Shown here in pieces: positions 7,561 through 20,987 of a stretch of DNA of 64,000 nt; positions within the stretch are counted from its first letter, which is position 1, and each line of letters starts with the position of its first letter. The stretch comes from Pseudoalteromonas piscicida (GTDB lineage: Bacteria > Pseudomonadota > Gammaproteobacteria > Enterobacterales > Alteromonadaceae). The translations under genes were made by a program, and so were the position numbers. Location of the stretch: the NCBI RefSeq assembly GCF_002208135.1, contig NZ_CP021647.1:189501-253500 (forward strand), in the 5' to 3' direction. The notes under the pieces are model-generated. The model was not told where the DNA came from and did no database searches. It saw only the letters and a list, made by a program, of their open reading frames with translations.

Positions 7561-10500
7561 ATGGATACAGAACATAACAGCGCAGTGATATTTAGGCACA
7601 GTAAACTACAAACCCATATTAAGGCCGCATTGTTATGCAGTGCAGCCATTCAATTACCTGTGGCAGTGGCTTCATCAACGCTAGCAAATGCAGAGGCATT
7701 ACAAGGTGGGGCGGCTCATACCAGTGTTCATCAGCAAGCACTAGAGTACGTGCAGTCAAGATTAACTAGCAAAGCCATTACGGTCACGCGCGATCCAAAC
7801 TGGGGTCGGCTTGAGTTTTTGCAGTGTACAGGGGCTCCTGAATGTAGTGCTTTAGATAACCAGAGCGATTGCGAAATGCTAACTCCGCTTTGTAGTTGGG
7901 ATCCTGGAACGCCTAGTAATAATCCTCCATCCTTTAACAGCAGCGCATCGACTAACTTTGCAGAAAATGGCACAGGCACAGTGCTTGATGTTAATGCTGT
8001 CGACGGTGATGGCGGTAGCAATGACTCAGGGATCACTTACTCTTTATCTGGTACAGACGCTTCGCAGTTCAGTATTAACTCAAGCTCTGGTGTCATCACG
8101 TTTAAGACTGCACCGGATTATGAATCGCCGGGAGACAACGGCGGCGACAATATTTACAATATTACGGTTACTGCCAATGACGGTGGAAGTAGCAACAACA
8201 CGGCTACACAAAACATTACCATTACGGTTACAGATATCGATGAGGTTGCACCTACGTTCGATGGTGGAAACTCAACACCGAATGACAATGCGACAGGGGT
8301 CTCAGGAAGTAGTAGTATTACTATTGACTTCAACGAAAATATAGTCCTTGGAACTGGTAACATTACTATTCGTGACGTCAGTGGTAGTAGTGATTTTGAA
8401 GTGTTTGATGTCGCGACAGAAAGCGACGGTACGACGACTAGCCCAAGTGCAGGTCGTATTGGCATTACAAATGATAAAATTTATATAAACCCTACTAATG
8501 ACCTAACAGGTAATCGCGACTACGCCATTCGTATTGATGCAACTGCTGTTGATGACTCTGCGGGAAACAGTTTTGCGGGGATCAGTGACGATACTACCTT
8601 TAATTTCTCGACGGCCAACACCGCTCCTGCAGTTGATTTAGATTCAACGAGTGGTAGCGATAATAGTAGTGCTTCATTTTCTGAAGGTGGTAGTGCGGTA
8701 AATATCGCCGCGAATGCTGCTGTGACGGAAGCTGATGGCGACACAATTACCACCATAACAGTAAGTCTTACTAACGATCAAGACGGTGCATCTGAAGGCC
8801 TGAATGTCAGTGCATCGGCTCAAGATGCATTGACGGGAATTTCGGGTTCATCTGATATTTCGCTACAAGATACAATTTCTATAACTGGTGCAACTGCTTC
8901 AGCGTCAGAAGTGCAAACCTTCCTACAGGCGATCACTTACAACAATACCTCCAGTAGTCCCAATGAAACCGCAAGAATCGTAACTGTTGTGATCAACGAC
9001 GGTACGGTGAATAGTACTTCTCGCACTGCTACTATTTCCGTGAATAATGTCACTGCAGCAAGCAGTACCGCAGCCAGTTTTAATACAACAAACGGCACAA
9101 ACTTATCTCCATCAATTACCTTTACCAGTGACGATGAAACACTGACTATTGCTGATACTAGCCACATTGCTGGTTCAACTGCGGATGGGGCGGAGGTACC
9201 GATACACTATTTGTAGTAACGGGCTCTAATCTAGCTAACTTTACGTCGCTAGCTAATTTTGAAACATTAACCCCAGACAATGACGGTTCTTTAACGCTGA
9301 CCGAAGCGCAGCATGATGCGTTTACTACCATCAATGGTTCAGGCACGAACCAATTTACAATATCTAGCGCCGATGGAGATCAAACCCTAACCGGTGATAG
9401 CGATATTGAAACCTATGTGTTAGGTGCTGCAATGAACTTTACCATGGGAGCAGCAGCACAAAATGTGACGGGTAGCAGCGGGGATGACACGGTTAATGTA
9501 ACCGGGTTTACGCCGTCAGGTATGCTCGCAGCTGGCGCAGGCACAGATACTCTACAAGCAGATAATGGTGCAAACATCAGTGGCGCTACGCTCAGCAGTT
9601 TCGAATCACTGACCTTAAGTGATAATGCGTCAGTCACTATGACGGAAGCTCAGCATGACAGCTTCTCAACAATCACAGCAGCGGCAACCGAGACGATTAC
9701 AATCAGTGATGTGAGTGATGGTTTAACGGGTAACAGTGCAATTGAAAATTATATACTTTCAGCGGCTAATACCTTTACGCTTGGCGCTGCTGGGCAAAGT
9801 GTAACAGGCAGCAGTGGTGACGACACTGTAAATGTTGGTACATTCACAGCTACCGGTACTCTAGCAGGAGGCAGTGGTACAGATACGCTTTCAATTAGTG
9901 ATGGGGGAAGTATATCTGGGGCGACAGTGAGTGGCTTTGAAAACCTTTCTGTAGCAACTGGTGGCTCTGCAACAGTTTCAGTATCTCAGTTGTCGTCATT
10001 TACTGGTACGGTTTCCGGCGGCGGCACTAATTCTCTAACTGTCTCTGGCAATGGCGATATTACAACGGTCTCAGCGCTTGAAAATTATACTTTATCCGAT
10101 GATTCAACCAATTCAAGAACGGTGACCGTGAGCAGTGCGGGTCATTCTGTTACTGGTACTTCAACTTCAGATGCAATTACCTTCGATTTAGGTTCGCTTA
10201 CCTATACTGGAACAATTACTGGCGAAAATACCACTGCCGATACTTTGTCGTTAAGTTCTGGTGCTGATATTACGGCAGCAAGTATAAACGCGGTCAGTAA
10301 TTTAACGATAGCCTCCGGCGCGTCTGTTTCCATGACAGTAGCTCAACATGAAAGTTTTACTGGTAATATTTCAGCAGCTGGAACGCAAACTATTAATATT
10401 TCTGGTGATGGGATATCACAACTTTCTCTTCGGTTGAAGTTTATAGTGTTGGTGACGATTCTAGCAATACTAGGACTATTACCATCAGTAACGGTACCAC

Positions 10501-13500
10501 TGATGTTTCAGCAACTGCTAATGATGATGCAGTTACCTTCAATATTGGTGGTAGCACCTATTATGGCGATTTAACTGGTGACACTAATGTAGCGGATTTG
10601 GTTTTAGCGTCAGATGGTGCGGATGTAACCGGAGGTGTGTTCCTTAATATAGGAAACCTCAGTCTATCCAGTGGTGCAACTGTCGCGATTGATACAGCCA
10701 ATCTGAGTGATTTTGCGACGGCAATTTCAGGGGCTTCAGGCAGTGAGACATTAAAACTCATGGATGGCGGAACATTTGATTTCTCAACCACTTCAGTTTC
10801 TGCTATTGATGGCATTTCAATTGGCACAAATCACGCAGCGACAATTAAGCTCACTGATAACTTTAACGCTGATGGTCAAACTCTATCGGTTAGCAACGAT
10901 AATGGCAGTGCAATCACTGCAGATTTGGTAATAGACGCTTCTGCATTCTCGGGAGATGTGTTAGAAATAACGGCAACCGACTTGGATGGCTCTGATACGT
11001 TTACAGGTGGCAGTGGCGCAGACGTCATACGTCCTGGTGGTGGTACAGATACCATGACAGGTAACGATGGTAACGATAATTTTGTCGGTGAGCAAAGTGC
11101 CTTAAACGGCGACACAATAGCCGATCTTGGTATCGGAGATAAGATAACCATTACAGGCGTCACAGGATTATCGACTAGCAATATTCGTTTCAACGGCACT
11201 AGCACGTTGGAGGTAGATACCAATGCAACCGATTTCTCAGGTGTAGAAGTATCGCTTTCACTTACGAATGCTCCTGGAAACGATCTTGCATTCACGGTAG
11301 CTGACTCTGGAAGTGATACGGTGATCACCTTTGAAGCCGCGAATGACGAGCCCATCTTTAGTAATTTAAATGGTGGTAATACCTTCACTGAAGGTGGGGC
11401 AGTTACTGTTATCGATTCAGATATGACCGTTTCGGATACTGAACTTGACGCACTTAATGGCGGAAATGGTAACTATGATGGTGCGTCGCTAACAATCTCA
11501 CGCTCAGGTGGCGCTAACAGTCAAGATATCTTTAGTAACACAGGGTTGCTTGGTACGCTGACTCAGGGAGGCACGTTAAGTTACGATAGCACTGAGGTCG
11601 GTACAGTAACAACTAACTCTGCAGGCACACTGGTACTTACTTTCAACAGCAGTGCTACTTCCGTGCTAGTGAATAATGTGCTGCAATCAATTGGCTACGG
11701 TAACAGCTCCGAGGATCCAAGCTCGTCTGTAACACTCAACTATACCTTTAATGATGGTACGGCAGACAGTGTTGGCACAAATCAGGCGGCAGTTACTATT
11801 ACTCCCGTAAATGATGCCCCTACCGATATTGCATTGACAGCAACAAGCATAGACCAATCGAATACCGGAACTGCTGCGGACGTGGCGACAGCCAGCACCA
11901 CAGATGTGGAAAGTGGTGACAGTCATACCTATAGCTTGGTTACGGCTGGTAGTAGCGATGGTGGCACGTGTAGCGCAAATACGGGTAACGGCAGTTTCCA
12001 ATTTTCAGGTGATACGTTACAAACGCAAGCATCAACATCTCCGGGTAACTATGTTATTTGTATTCAAACGAGTGATGGAACCGCAAGTTATCAAGAGTCA
12101 TTCACGATAACAGTCAACGATGACGTGGCCCCAAATGCGCCATCGACACCAGACTTGGATGCGGCTTCAGACTCTGGGCTTCAAGCTCAGACAACATTAC
12201 CAATGACACCACACCAACTTTCAGTGGTACTGCTGAGAGCGGGGCGACGGTTAAATTATATAGTAATCAAGTAGGTGGAGGCACCACGGTCATTGGTACT
12301 GGCACAGCAACAGGTGGTAATTGGCAAATTACAACGGATCCGTTGACTGCAGGGTTATCACATTCGATTTTTGCGACTGCCACGGATACGAGCACGAACG
12401 TAAGTATTAGCTCTAGTTCTTTAAGCGTAACGATCGATAATACAGCCCCTACTGCGCCAAGCACGCCAGATCTGACCGCTGGGAGTGATACCGGCTCCTC
12501 AAATGCAGATAACATTACTAATGATACAACGCCCACATTCACAGGAAGTGCAACTACTGGCGATACAGTGACACTAATTTCTGATCTTGATGGCGTTGTT
12601 GGCTCAGCCACAGCTGCGGGAAGTGCATGGACTATTACTCCAAGTTCAGCGATGACCAGTGGTACGCACGCAATCACAGCACGTTCGACGGACACCGCTG
12701 GTAATATTACCAATAGTAATAGCTTATCAATGGTCATTGATACGAATGTTTCAGCGCCCAGTATTACGACTCCAATTGAGGGAGATGGTAAAATTAATGC
12801 CGCTGAAGACAATGATGTCTTGATTGTTGGCTCTGGTGCGGATGCTAACGTGACTGTTAGTGTGAGTATAACTGACGGCTCAGCGACGCTAAGTAAAAAT
12901 GTAACTTCCGATGGTAGCGGGAACTGGACTATTAGCGGCAGTGAGTTCAATGTTAGTGGGTTTAGCAATGGCGAATTGACTGTATCGGCGACGCAGACAG
13001 ATACAGCAGGAAATATCTCTAGTGCAGCAAATACCACTGTTACATTAGATAATACAGCGCCTTCAGCACCGATAATTACGACACCAATTGAAGGTGATGG
13101 CCGAGTAAATGCAGCGGAAGATAATGATGTATTGATAGTGGGAACGGGTGCTGAATCGGGTAATAGTGTAACCGTTACTATTCATGACGGTGTAAATAGC
13201 CTGAGTCGAACGGTCACTGCGGACAGTGTGGGGACTTGGACAATAAGTGGCTCGGAATTTGATGTCAGTACGTTTAACAATGGCACATTGACGGTCTCAG
13301 CTACTCAAAGTGACGCCGCAGGTAATACCTCAAGTGCAGCTAGTACCACGATCACATTGGATAACTCTGCACCGTCTGCACCTGCGATCACAACGCCTAT
13401 CGAAGGTGATGATTTTATAAATGCATCAGAAGATAGTGATGTGCTGATATTGGGGACGGGGCTGAAGCAAGCAATAGTGTAACCGTTACTATCCATGACG

Positions 13501-16500
13501 GTATAAATAGTTTGAATCGTACAGTGACTGCGGATAGCTCTGGCGGGTGGACAATAAGTGGCTCAGAATTTGATGTTAGCACGTTTAACAATGGCACATT
13601 GACGGTAACAGCATCGCAAAGTGATGCTGCTGGCAATACCTCAAGCGCAGCGAGCACGACAGTCACGCTAGATAACTCAGCACCAAGTGGGATTTCAGCT
13701 GCGATTGACCAAGATTTAATCAATGCAGGTAATGAAACTGCATTTAGCTTCACATTAACGGGCTTGGAATCTGCGGGCAGCTTTACCTATGAAATATCAG
13801 ACGGTAGCAGTTCAGTATCTAGCTCAAGTGCGATATCTATAACGGGCACTACCCACCAAGAGACCGGAATTAATGTCACCTCATTAAACGAGGGAACATT
13901 GACGTTGTCTGTAACTGTAGCTGACAACGCTGGGAATAAATCGAGCGCAGTAACTGACACCGTCACTAAAAAGTATAATGTTGCCCCTGTGCTTACAGGC
14001 ACACCGGCAACGAGCGTCAATGAAGACAGTGAATACGACTTTACGCCGACCTTGACTGATTCTGACACAAGCGATACACATACCTTTAGTATTACGAATA
14101 GGCCAAGTTGGGCAACGTTTGATCCTCAAACAGGTAAGCTGTCAGGTACTCCTGATGATTCTCACGTTGGCACCACTTCTAATATTGAAATCTCAGTAAG
14201 CGATGGTACGGATAGCGATACGCTCACAGCATTTAATATTGAAGTAGTGAATACCAATGATGCTCCAACGGGGCAAAATACTAGCTTCACTATAGATGAA
14301 GGCGCAACACTAACGCGGGACTTTAATAATGGCCTGCTGTCACTTGCGAGTGATGATGACCTTGATTCAAACGATAGCCTAACGATAGTGAAAGACACAG
14401 ATCCGCAATACGGCACGTTAACGCTCAATACAGATGGTAGCTTTAGCTATGTTCATGGGGGCAGCGAGAATCATACCGATAGCTTTACCTATCATGTTGA
14501 AGACAGTGCGAATGCTAGTTCGCCTGTGTATACCGTGACAATCAACATGAATGCGGTTGAAGATGCACCAACAGCAGCAAATGACACGCTCACTACGCTG
14601 GAGGATGCTTCTAACTCGGTGAATGTGCTTGTCAATGATAGTGACCCTGAAAACAACATGGTAGCATCATCGGTCACGATTAAAACGCAGCCAACAAAAG
14701 GCCAAGTCAGTGTGACCAATGGCATTGTCACCTTTACGCCAACTGCCAATGCAAATGGTGCTGACTCATTTACTTATACGGTTAAAGATTCAACTCAGGC
14801 TGAATCAAATGAGGCAACGGTTAGTATTACTATAACGCCGGTAAATGACTTACCAGTCGCGGCTAACTTTACACCGAATATAGACGAAGACACGCCAACT
14901 TCAGCATTGGCGATTAGAGCAAGTGCAACGGATGTCGAAGATACCAACCCAACTGGTACTATTGCGCTTGAGTCGCAGCCAAGTAAAGGCCAAGCGGCAA
15001 TAGACTTGAATAATGGCACCATTACTTATACGCCAAATGCCAATGAGACGGGGAGTGATAGCTTTACTTACTCGATTCTTGACAGTGAAGGTGGTAAGTC
15101 AAATATTGCCACGATTTCCGTTAATATTGGTGCTGTAAACGACCGACCTGTGGCAGGAAATGACACGGTAACAACAAACGAAGATACTGCAACAACATTG
15201 GCAATTCTTGCAAATGACTCTGATGTTGAAGATCAAGGTTTTGATGGTTCGGATATTGTGCTTGAAGATAAAGGGGATGGTGCGGGCAACTACGACCTTG
15301 CCACCGTTACGGTTGGTTCAGATGGTGTGCTAGCGATTACACCTAAACAAGATCAAAATGGTACATTGACTTTCACTTATACTATCGAAGATAGTGAAGG
15401 ATTACGCTCTGACCCTGCAACGGTTACAGTCAATATCACCGCGGTTAATGATGCGCCAGTTGCTGTTAACAATACAGCTCAATTACTCGAAGATGGTAAT
15501 ATTGAAATCAACGTATTGGGTAATGATACAGACGTAGACAGTCAGCTCAATGCCGCAAGTGTTGCAATTGTCAGTCAGCCTCAGGGCGGCTCACTGCAAA
15601 TACTAACGACAGGTAATATTGTTTATACGCCGAATGCTAACTTCTTCGGGAATGATAGCTTTACTTATACGGTACAAGATGCCGAAGGGTTAGCGTCGAA
15701 TACGGCGACTGTGAATATTACAGTGACATCGGTAAACGATGCACCGGTTATTTCTGGCTCCCCTGCGACTTCGGTTAATGAAGATGTTGCATACAGCTTC
15801 ACGCCTTTTGCATCGGATACTGATGGTGATAGCTTAACATTCAGTGTTGCAAATCTTCCTGTCTGGGCAAGTTTTGACGATACCACAGGTGCTATTACTG
15901 GTACACCAACCGAGGGGCAAGACGGTACATACAGCGGGATTGTTATAACGGTGTCAGACGGCCAAGTTGATGCATCGCTGCCAGCGTTTAGCATTTTAGT
16001 CAATGCGGTTAACGACGCACCAATTATCTCAGGCACGCCAACAACAAGTGTCAAACAAGACGAAGCATATAGCTTTACACCGACAGCATCTGACATAGAT
16101 TCTCAAACGTTGACGTTCTCAGTAACCAACCTACCAGCATGGGCTAGCTTTGATACCTCTTCTGGTGGTTTAGCGGGTACGCCGACTAGGGAGGATGTGG
16201 GTACCTATAGCAATGTTATCATCAGTGTTAGTGATGGTGCATTACAAGCCAGCTTACCAGCATTCGAAATTAACGTTGAGCCAGTTAACGCCGCGCCGAT
16301 TGCAAACAATATGCAAAGAAGCGTGCTTGAAGACGGGACCACGAGCTTCTCTGCAGATGTTAGTGATGCCGACGGTGATGCATTGACAATGGAGTTAGTG
16401 TCGCAGCCACAAAATGGGGTAGTTCAAATTCAAGGCACTGTATTTAGCTATACACCATTGCCGAACTTTAATGGCTCTGATGTATTTACTTACACTGTGT

Positions 16501-19500
16501 CGGATGGTGAATTTAAGTCAAATACGGCTTCTGTTGCGATGACGGTAACTTCCGTAAATGATGCACCTATTGCCGTTGATGACAGCTTCACCTTCGATGC
16601 AGTAGCTTCCAATCAGTATGTGCTTCCTGTGTTGAGCAATGACAGTGATCCTGATGGCGGAACGCTCAGAATTATTGGCGCTAAAGCCTCAATTGGTTCT
16701 GCGTTCATAGCCAATAACACCTTGACTTACCAAGCTGTGCAAAACTCACAAGTACCAATAGTCGTTACTTATTTGATTGAAGATGATAGTAAAGCGAGGG
16801 CAAAGGCAAATGCTAGTATCACGATTAATGGTACGAGTACGGGCAATGCGCCATCAATTACTGCACCGAGTGACTTAACCGTGAACGCTACAGGCTTATT
16901 CACCAAAGTGAATCTTGGTACCGCGGTTGCATCAGATAGCTCAGGGAATCCACTACCGGTATCTTTAGTTAGAGGAATTCCTATCTTTGCGCCTGGTAAA
17001 CACATTGTTTATTGGCAGACAACGGATAATCAAGGACAACAAGCCACTGCGAGCCAGAATCTTAACGTCAACCCTCTGGTGTCACTGCAAAAAGATAGTA
17101 GAGTTGCAGAAGATCGCAGTCACTCGATTAAGGTGTATCTAAATGGCCCTGCACCAAGTTACCCCGTAACCGTACCTTATACCGTTTCGGGTTCAGCGGA
17201 TAGCAGTGATCATGACTTACAGTCGGGTGAAGTAGTAATAAACTCAGGCACGAGTGCTAGCATTAGCTTTAATATATTTGCTGATGGTATAAGCGAAGAT
17301 AACGAAACCATTGTGATTTCACTTAGTGACTCAGTTAATAGAGGCGCTAAATCGACTTCAACAGTAACAATTGTTGAGCAGAATGTGGCACCAAGTTTAT
17401 CGGCAGTTGTGCAGCAAAATGGTGAAGAGCGTAGCCTAATTACCGCCTCTAATGAAGTGGTTACCATAGAAGCTATAGTCGCTGATCCTAACCCGAATGA
17501 TCTTGTGAGTGTCAGCTGGCAGCCGGATGCGGCGTTAGTCAATACATCGAATGATCCATTTATCTTTGAGTTTAACCCTGCCAATGTCGCTGCGGGTATT
17601 TATAAAGTAAGGGTTACGGCTGAAGATAATGCGACGCCAAGTCTGTCAACATCTCGCAATGTCTTTATAGAAATTGTTGACTCTTTAGCACCGTTGACCG
17701 GAGAGGATAGTGACGGTGATTTAATTCCTGACGATCAAGAAGGCTACGCCGATGAGGACGAAGACGGTATTCCTGATTTCATGGATGCGATCACTGATTG
17801 TAATGTGGTGCAAGAGCAAGCGTTAGAATCTAGCCAGTTCTTAGTTGAAGGCGACCCAGGTGTATGTTTACGTAAAGGCGCTACCGTGCCACAAAATAAT
17901 ACGGGTGGTCTACAGCTGTTGGAATCAGAGCTGCCTTCAGATCCCAATGCCAATAATGCAGGTGGTTTGTTTGACTTTATTGCGACGGGGTTACCACAAC
18001 CCGGTGATGTATATAGTATTGTTTTACCACAACGCAAGCCTATTCCACTTAATGCGGTTTATCGCAAATTGATTGGCGGTGAGTGGCAAGACTTTGTGAT
18101 TGGAGAAGGTAACGAGTTACTCTCAACTCAAGGTGAGCCGGGTTTCTGTCCACCTCCTGGAAGTAACGAATGGAACGCGGGTCTTAGCGACGGTGATTGG
18201 TGTGTGCAACTACGTATTGTTGATGGTGGTCCAAATGATGACGATGGTATTGCTAACGGCAGTATTGTCGACCCTGGCGGCATTGCGGTACCGATTACGA
18301 ATAATGCGCAGCCTGTAGCTAACGCCGACAGTGTGACAATTGTGTCGGGGCAAACTATTGTCATTGACGTGCTCGAAAATGATACGGACAGTGATAATGA
18401 TGCACTTACCATAACGGGTGCGAGTGTCGATTTCGGTGCAGTTAGTATTGACAATAATCAATTAAACTACACGCCACCTGCTGCATTTATCGGTAATGCG
18501 ACTATTCAATATAGTGTCACTGATGGGCAGGGGGGGTCGAGTAACAGTACTGCGACGGTTTCTATTATCGCCAACCAGCCACCACAAGTTGCGAACGACG
18601 CTGCAACCTCAAATGGAGCGCAAATTATTATTGATGTACTTGCAAATGATAGCGACCCTGAAGGTGGCGTGTTAAGTGTTGTTTCTGCAACTGCAGGCCA
18701 AGGTACTGTGGCCATCAACATCGATGGCACCTTGAGCTACACACCAAAAGCAGGGTTTGAAGGTGTTGATACCATTATCTATACAGTTAAAGATGAATTT
18801 GGCGCTATGGCTGAGGGTCAAGTTAGCGTCACGGTATCCGTTAAACAAGTTACATCAATTACCAACAAGTCCTCAGGGACTATGGGAGGCATGTTGTTAT
18901 TATTAATCAGCGCAGTGGTACTGCGCCGTAAAAAATCACTATTACCCGCTTTTGCGTTGGTAAGTACGAGTTGTTTATTAAGCACGCAGGCACAGGCGAG
19001 CAATTGGCAATTGGAAGCAACCCTAGGACAATCAACTGCTGACAGTGAAATCAGCTCTAGGGATTTAAGTGTTGTCAATTTAGATGAAGACAGCAGTAGT
19101 TGGTCAATAGGGGCGTTTTATGAATTAGTCCCTAATTGGCAAGTCGGTCTTCGCTATATTGACCTTGGTCAAGGAAGCGTCGATTTTACCGGCATGAGTG
19201 CGGATCCTGAGCAAAGCCAAATGGCGTTGGCGCGAGTCGCTCCGGTTTTGCCTGAAGGTCTGGCATTGCAATTCAATTACTCAAAATCATTTGCAGATAA
19301 ATTTGTTGGTAAAATGTTCTTGGGTGCGTTTAATTGGGATTACAAGATTAACAGTGTTCGGGATGGTCGATTTTCCACTCGTTACGAAGACAGCGGTACT
19401 AGTGGTTACATAGGCGGTGGTGTTCACTATCAACTCAGTGAAGGGTTAACATTAGGAGTAGATTTTAGCCACTATTTCATTTCTGCCAATGATGTAAACG

Positions 19501-19532
19501 ATTTAGCACTGAATTTGAGCTATCGCTTTTAA
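7561..19532 (+). CDS. Giant multidomain adhesin with C-terminal outer-membrane beta-barrel (four one-base frameshifts)
   Basis: Five consecutive reading frames form one protein of about 3,991 residues when one G is restored in each G run at 9187-9190, near 10410-10412, 12176-12178 and 13458-13461; the repaired length is then divisible by three. In order: a signal peptide; a short Cys-rich segment (7820-7900); a cadherin-like domain (7930-8240); Ig-like domains; a repeat region rich in GSSGDDTVNV and TEAQHDSF units (9060-10830); an RTX-like GGSGADVIRPGGGTDT patch (about 11010); near-identical 104-residue Ig repeats (12763-13700); many cadherin/Ig and putative-Ig domains (13970-16830); HYR-like and Calx-beta domains (16840-17390); a DSDGDLIPDDQEG calcium-type segment with a choice-of-anchor-like domain (17700-18300); two more Ig domains; a GTMGGMLLLLI...RRKK helix (18880-18935); and a beta-barrel of about 175 residues ending YRF. 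It is probably a calcium-stiffened surface adhesin. ATG 7561 and GTG 7549 are both possible starts. Confidence 0.8.
12763..13697 (+). repeat. Tandem 312-bp (104-residue) Ig-domain repeats inside the adhesin gene
   Basis: The segment ITTPIEGDG recurs at 12763, 13075 and 13387, exactly 312 bp apart, with blocks such as WTISGSEFDVSTFNNGTLTV repeated almost unchanged at DNA level. A more diverged unit follows. Such arrays change copy number by recombination and are also prone to assembly collapse, so the true number of copies may be larger. Confidence 0.85.
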
Positions 19533-19560
19533 GTTTAACTGCAGTTATAGCATTGAAAAG

Positions 19561-19588
19561 GCCTCAACTACATGTTGAGGCTTTTTTA
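19561..19588 (+). terminator. Rho-independent terminator of the giant adhesin
   Basis: GCCTCAAC, loop TACAT, GTTGAGGC, then TTTTTT, about 30 bases after the adhesin stop codon. A classic intrinsic terminator. Confidence 0.9.
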
Positions 19589-19768
19589 TATCGGATGTCC
19601 TGTCGATGCAGGTGTGCTTCATTATGAGGCTAACTTTTAAAGGGAAACCTTATCAATAACTTATTGGAAACTTTCACTTGTTTTGAGTCGTAAAGCTTTA
19701 ATGTAGTAAGCAGGAGATACTCCCTAAAGTTGGAAAGTACTTAGAAGGAGTGGGATACCTATAAAGAA

Positions 19769-19790
19769 AAAGCTCTCTTTCGAGAGCTTT
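19769..19790 (-). terminator. Rho-independent terminator of the lipoprotein gene
   Basis: On the minus strand AAAGCTCTC, a four-base loop and GAGAGCTTT are followed by TTCTTTA, about 70 bases past the stop of the minus-strand gene that ends at 19859. Confidence 0.75.
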
Positions 19791-19858
19791 GGGCTATGTT
19801 TACTCTTAATTAGTTTTTTAAAATAACTTTTAGAAGAGGGGGAAGTTATAGTAATTAA

Positions 19859-20614
19859 CTAGTTAAGAGTAATTTGGAACTTTTCCGATTGTTTTTCCTG
19901 GATGGCATTTATTCGACTGCCAGCTTTAAATTTGGTATCGATAGCGCCTTTTCGGGTACGGAACAATGTTACTGTCGTGTCGCATGGCTTTGTTTTATCT
20001 AGTGCGTCATCATCAAAGCCTGTTAATTCACTCAATAGAATTTTATATTGCCCACCAGACTCTAGTATCTCAGATTCGAAGCTTATAAGGCTTGATTCGC
20101 CAGTCGTCTTTGTACAAAACGATTTAAATTCGAGAAAAAGCTTGGTAGTGATGTCACTTTCTTCTCTCCACTCGACCAAAATGTCATCATTACGGTTGAA
20201 TCGTTCAGAAACTGGAGCGTAAAGCTTTATTGGTGCAGGAAGTTTCACTCTAGAGGTTAATTTTTCATTCTCTTTATCACGAATGAACTCAAGTGTTAGC
20301 TCAGAATTTTTTGCAGTTGCTGTAAAATAACCCTGATAATCGACATCGAATAGGTCGTGATCTTTTACCAATATCTTTCTTTCATTTCCGAGTGTTGCTC
20401 TAACACTATCACCATCAGAAAGAATGACGTTCGCACCAGAACTACTGTTTAAATTGAACTCAGTAACAACTCGGGAGCCTTCATCATTTGAAGTAACACG
20501 AATATCCGCCCAAATCCCTTCTGTTTTTACTACATCTGATTGTGTTGATTCAGTTGAACAACCAATTAGTGATGCTAAAGCAATGCAGCACGATAAAACG
20601 CTGGCTCGTTTCAC
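19859..20614 (-). CDS. Predicted lipoprotein of unknown function
   Basis: The 251-residue product has a short lipoprotein signal ending in the lipobox LIGC (cysteine at about residue 19) followed by STESTQSD. The residues after Cys are Ser and Thr, which favours sorting to the outer membrane. The mature part is beta-rich (for example FTATAKNSELTLEF and DILVEWREESD), as in Ig-like or carbohydrate-binding modules, but I do not recognise a family. Two cysteines in SFCTKTTG and KPCDTTV could pair. It is a single gene with its own terminator, convergent with the adhesin gene. Confidence 0.75.
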   Translation of the reverse strand: MKRASVLSCCIALASLIGCSTESTQSDVVKTEGIWADIRVTSNDEGSRVVTEFNLNSSSGANVILSDGDSVRATLGNERKILVKDHDLFDVDYQGYFTATAKNSELTLEFIRDKENEKLTSRVKLPAPIKLYAPVSERFNRNDDILVEWREESDITTKLFLEFKSFCTKTTGESSLISFESEILESGGQYKILLSELTGFDDDALDKTKPCDTTVTLFRTRKGAIDTKFKAGSRINAIQEKQSEKFQITLN

Positions 20615-20768
20615 GAATATTTCCTTTTCTTCAATATGTGCAAAAAGAGTGTAGCGCTATTTTAATGTTTCTAGAATAGGGTTTAACAAATTATAACAAT
20701 TTGTTTTTTAAATGTATGAAGCACTAGGTAAGTGGATATCTAAAAGAAACTATGTAAAGGAGACGTCC

Positions 20769-20846
20769 ATGTCTCTAGTAAACGCCGATATACTATGTCG
20801 CAATTGTGTATGTAAAAAGGATGAGGCTGCAAACGATACGACTTAA
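20769..20846 (+). CDS. Possible 25-residue microprotein
   Basis: A short frame with a near-perfect AAAGGAG at 20756-20762, six bases before the ATG. It begins MSLVNADILC, contains the dense cysteine motif CRNCVCKK and ends KDEAANDTT. Three cysteines in six residues suggest metal binding or a modified peptide. It lies in an otherwise gene-free gap of about 370 bp between a minus-strand lipoprotein gene and a plus-strand secreted-protein gene. No family is recognised and no promoter is certain; the strong ribosome site is the main support. Confidence 0.4.
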   Translation: MSLVNADILCRNCVCKKDEAANDTT

Positions 20847-20987
20847 ATCAAATGGGTTGGCTTAATTCAGTATCGGAATGTGAAACAGCTCAGTTGTGTT
20901 AATAGTAACGACATAAACACATCATTTTTCTGTTACATTATTTGTACACAATATGGGTTCATTCAACTCATAATAAGGAAAGTGAAC

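Noticed and set aside
9417..12274. Separate genes for each open frame within the adhesin
   Set aside because: The frames continue one another's repeat domains and have no own starts or ribosome sites.
7549..19532. Calling the adhesin gene a pseudogene
   Set aside because: All four breaks are single missing bases in G runs, and frame repair gives seamless domains, so an artefact is more likely.
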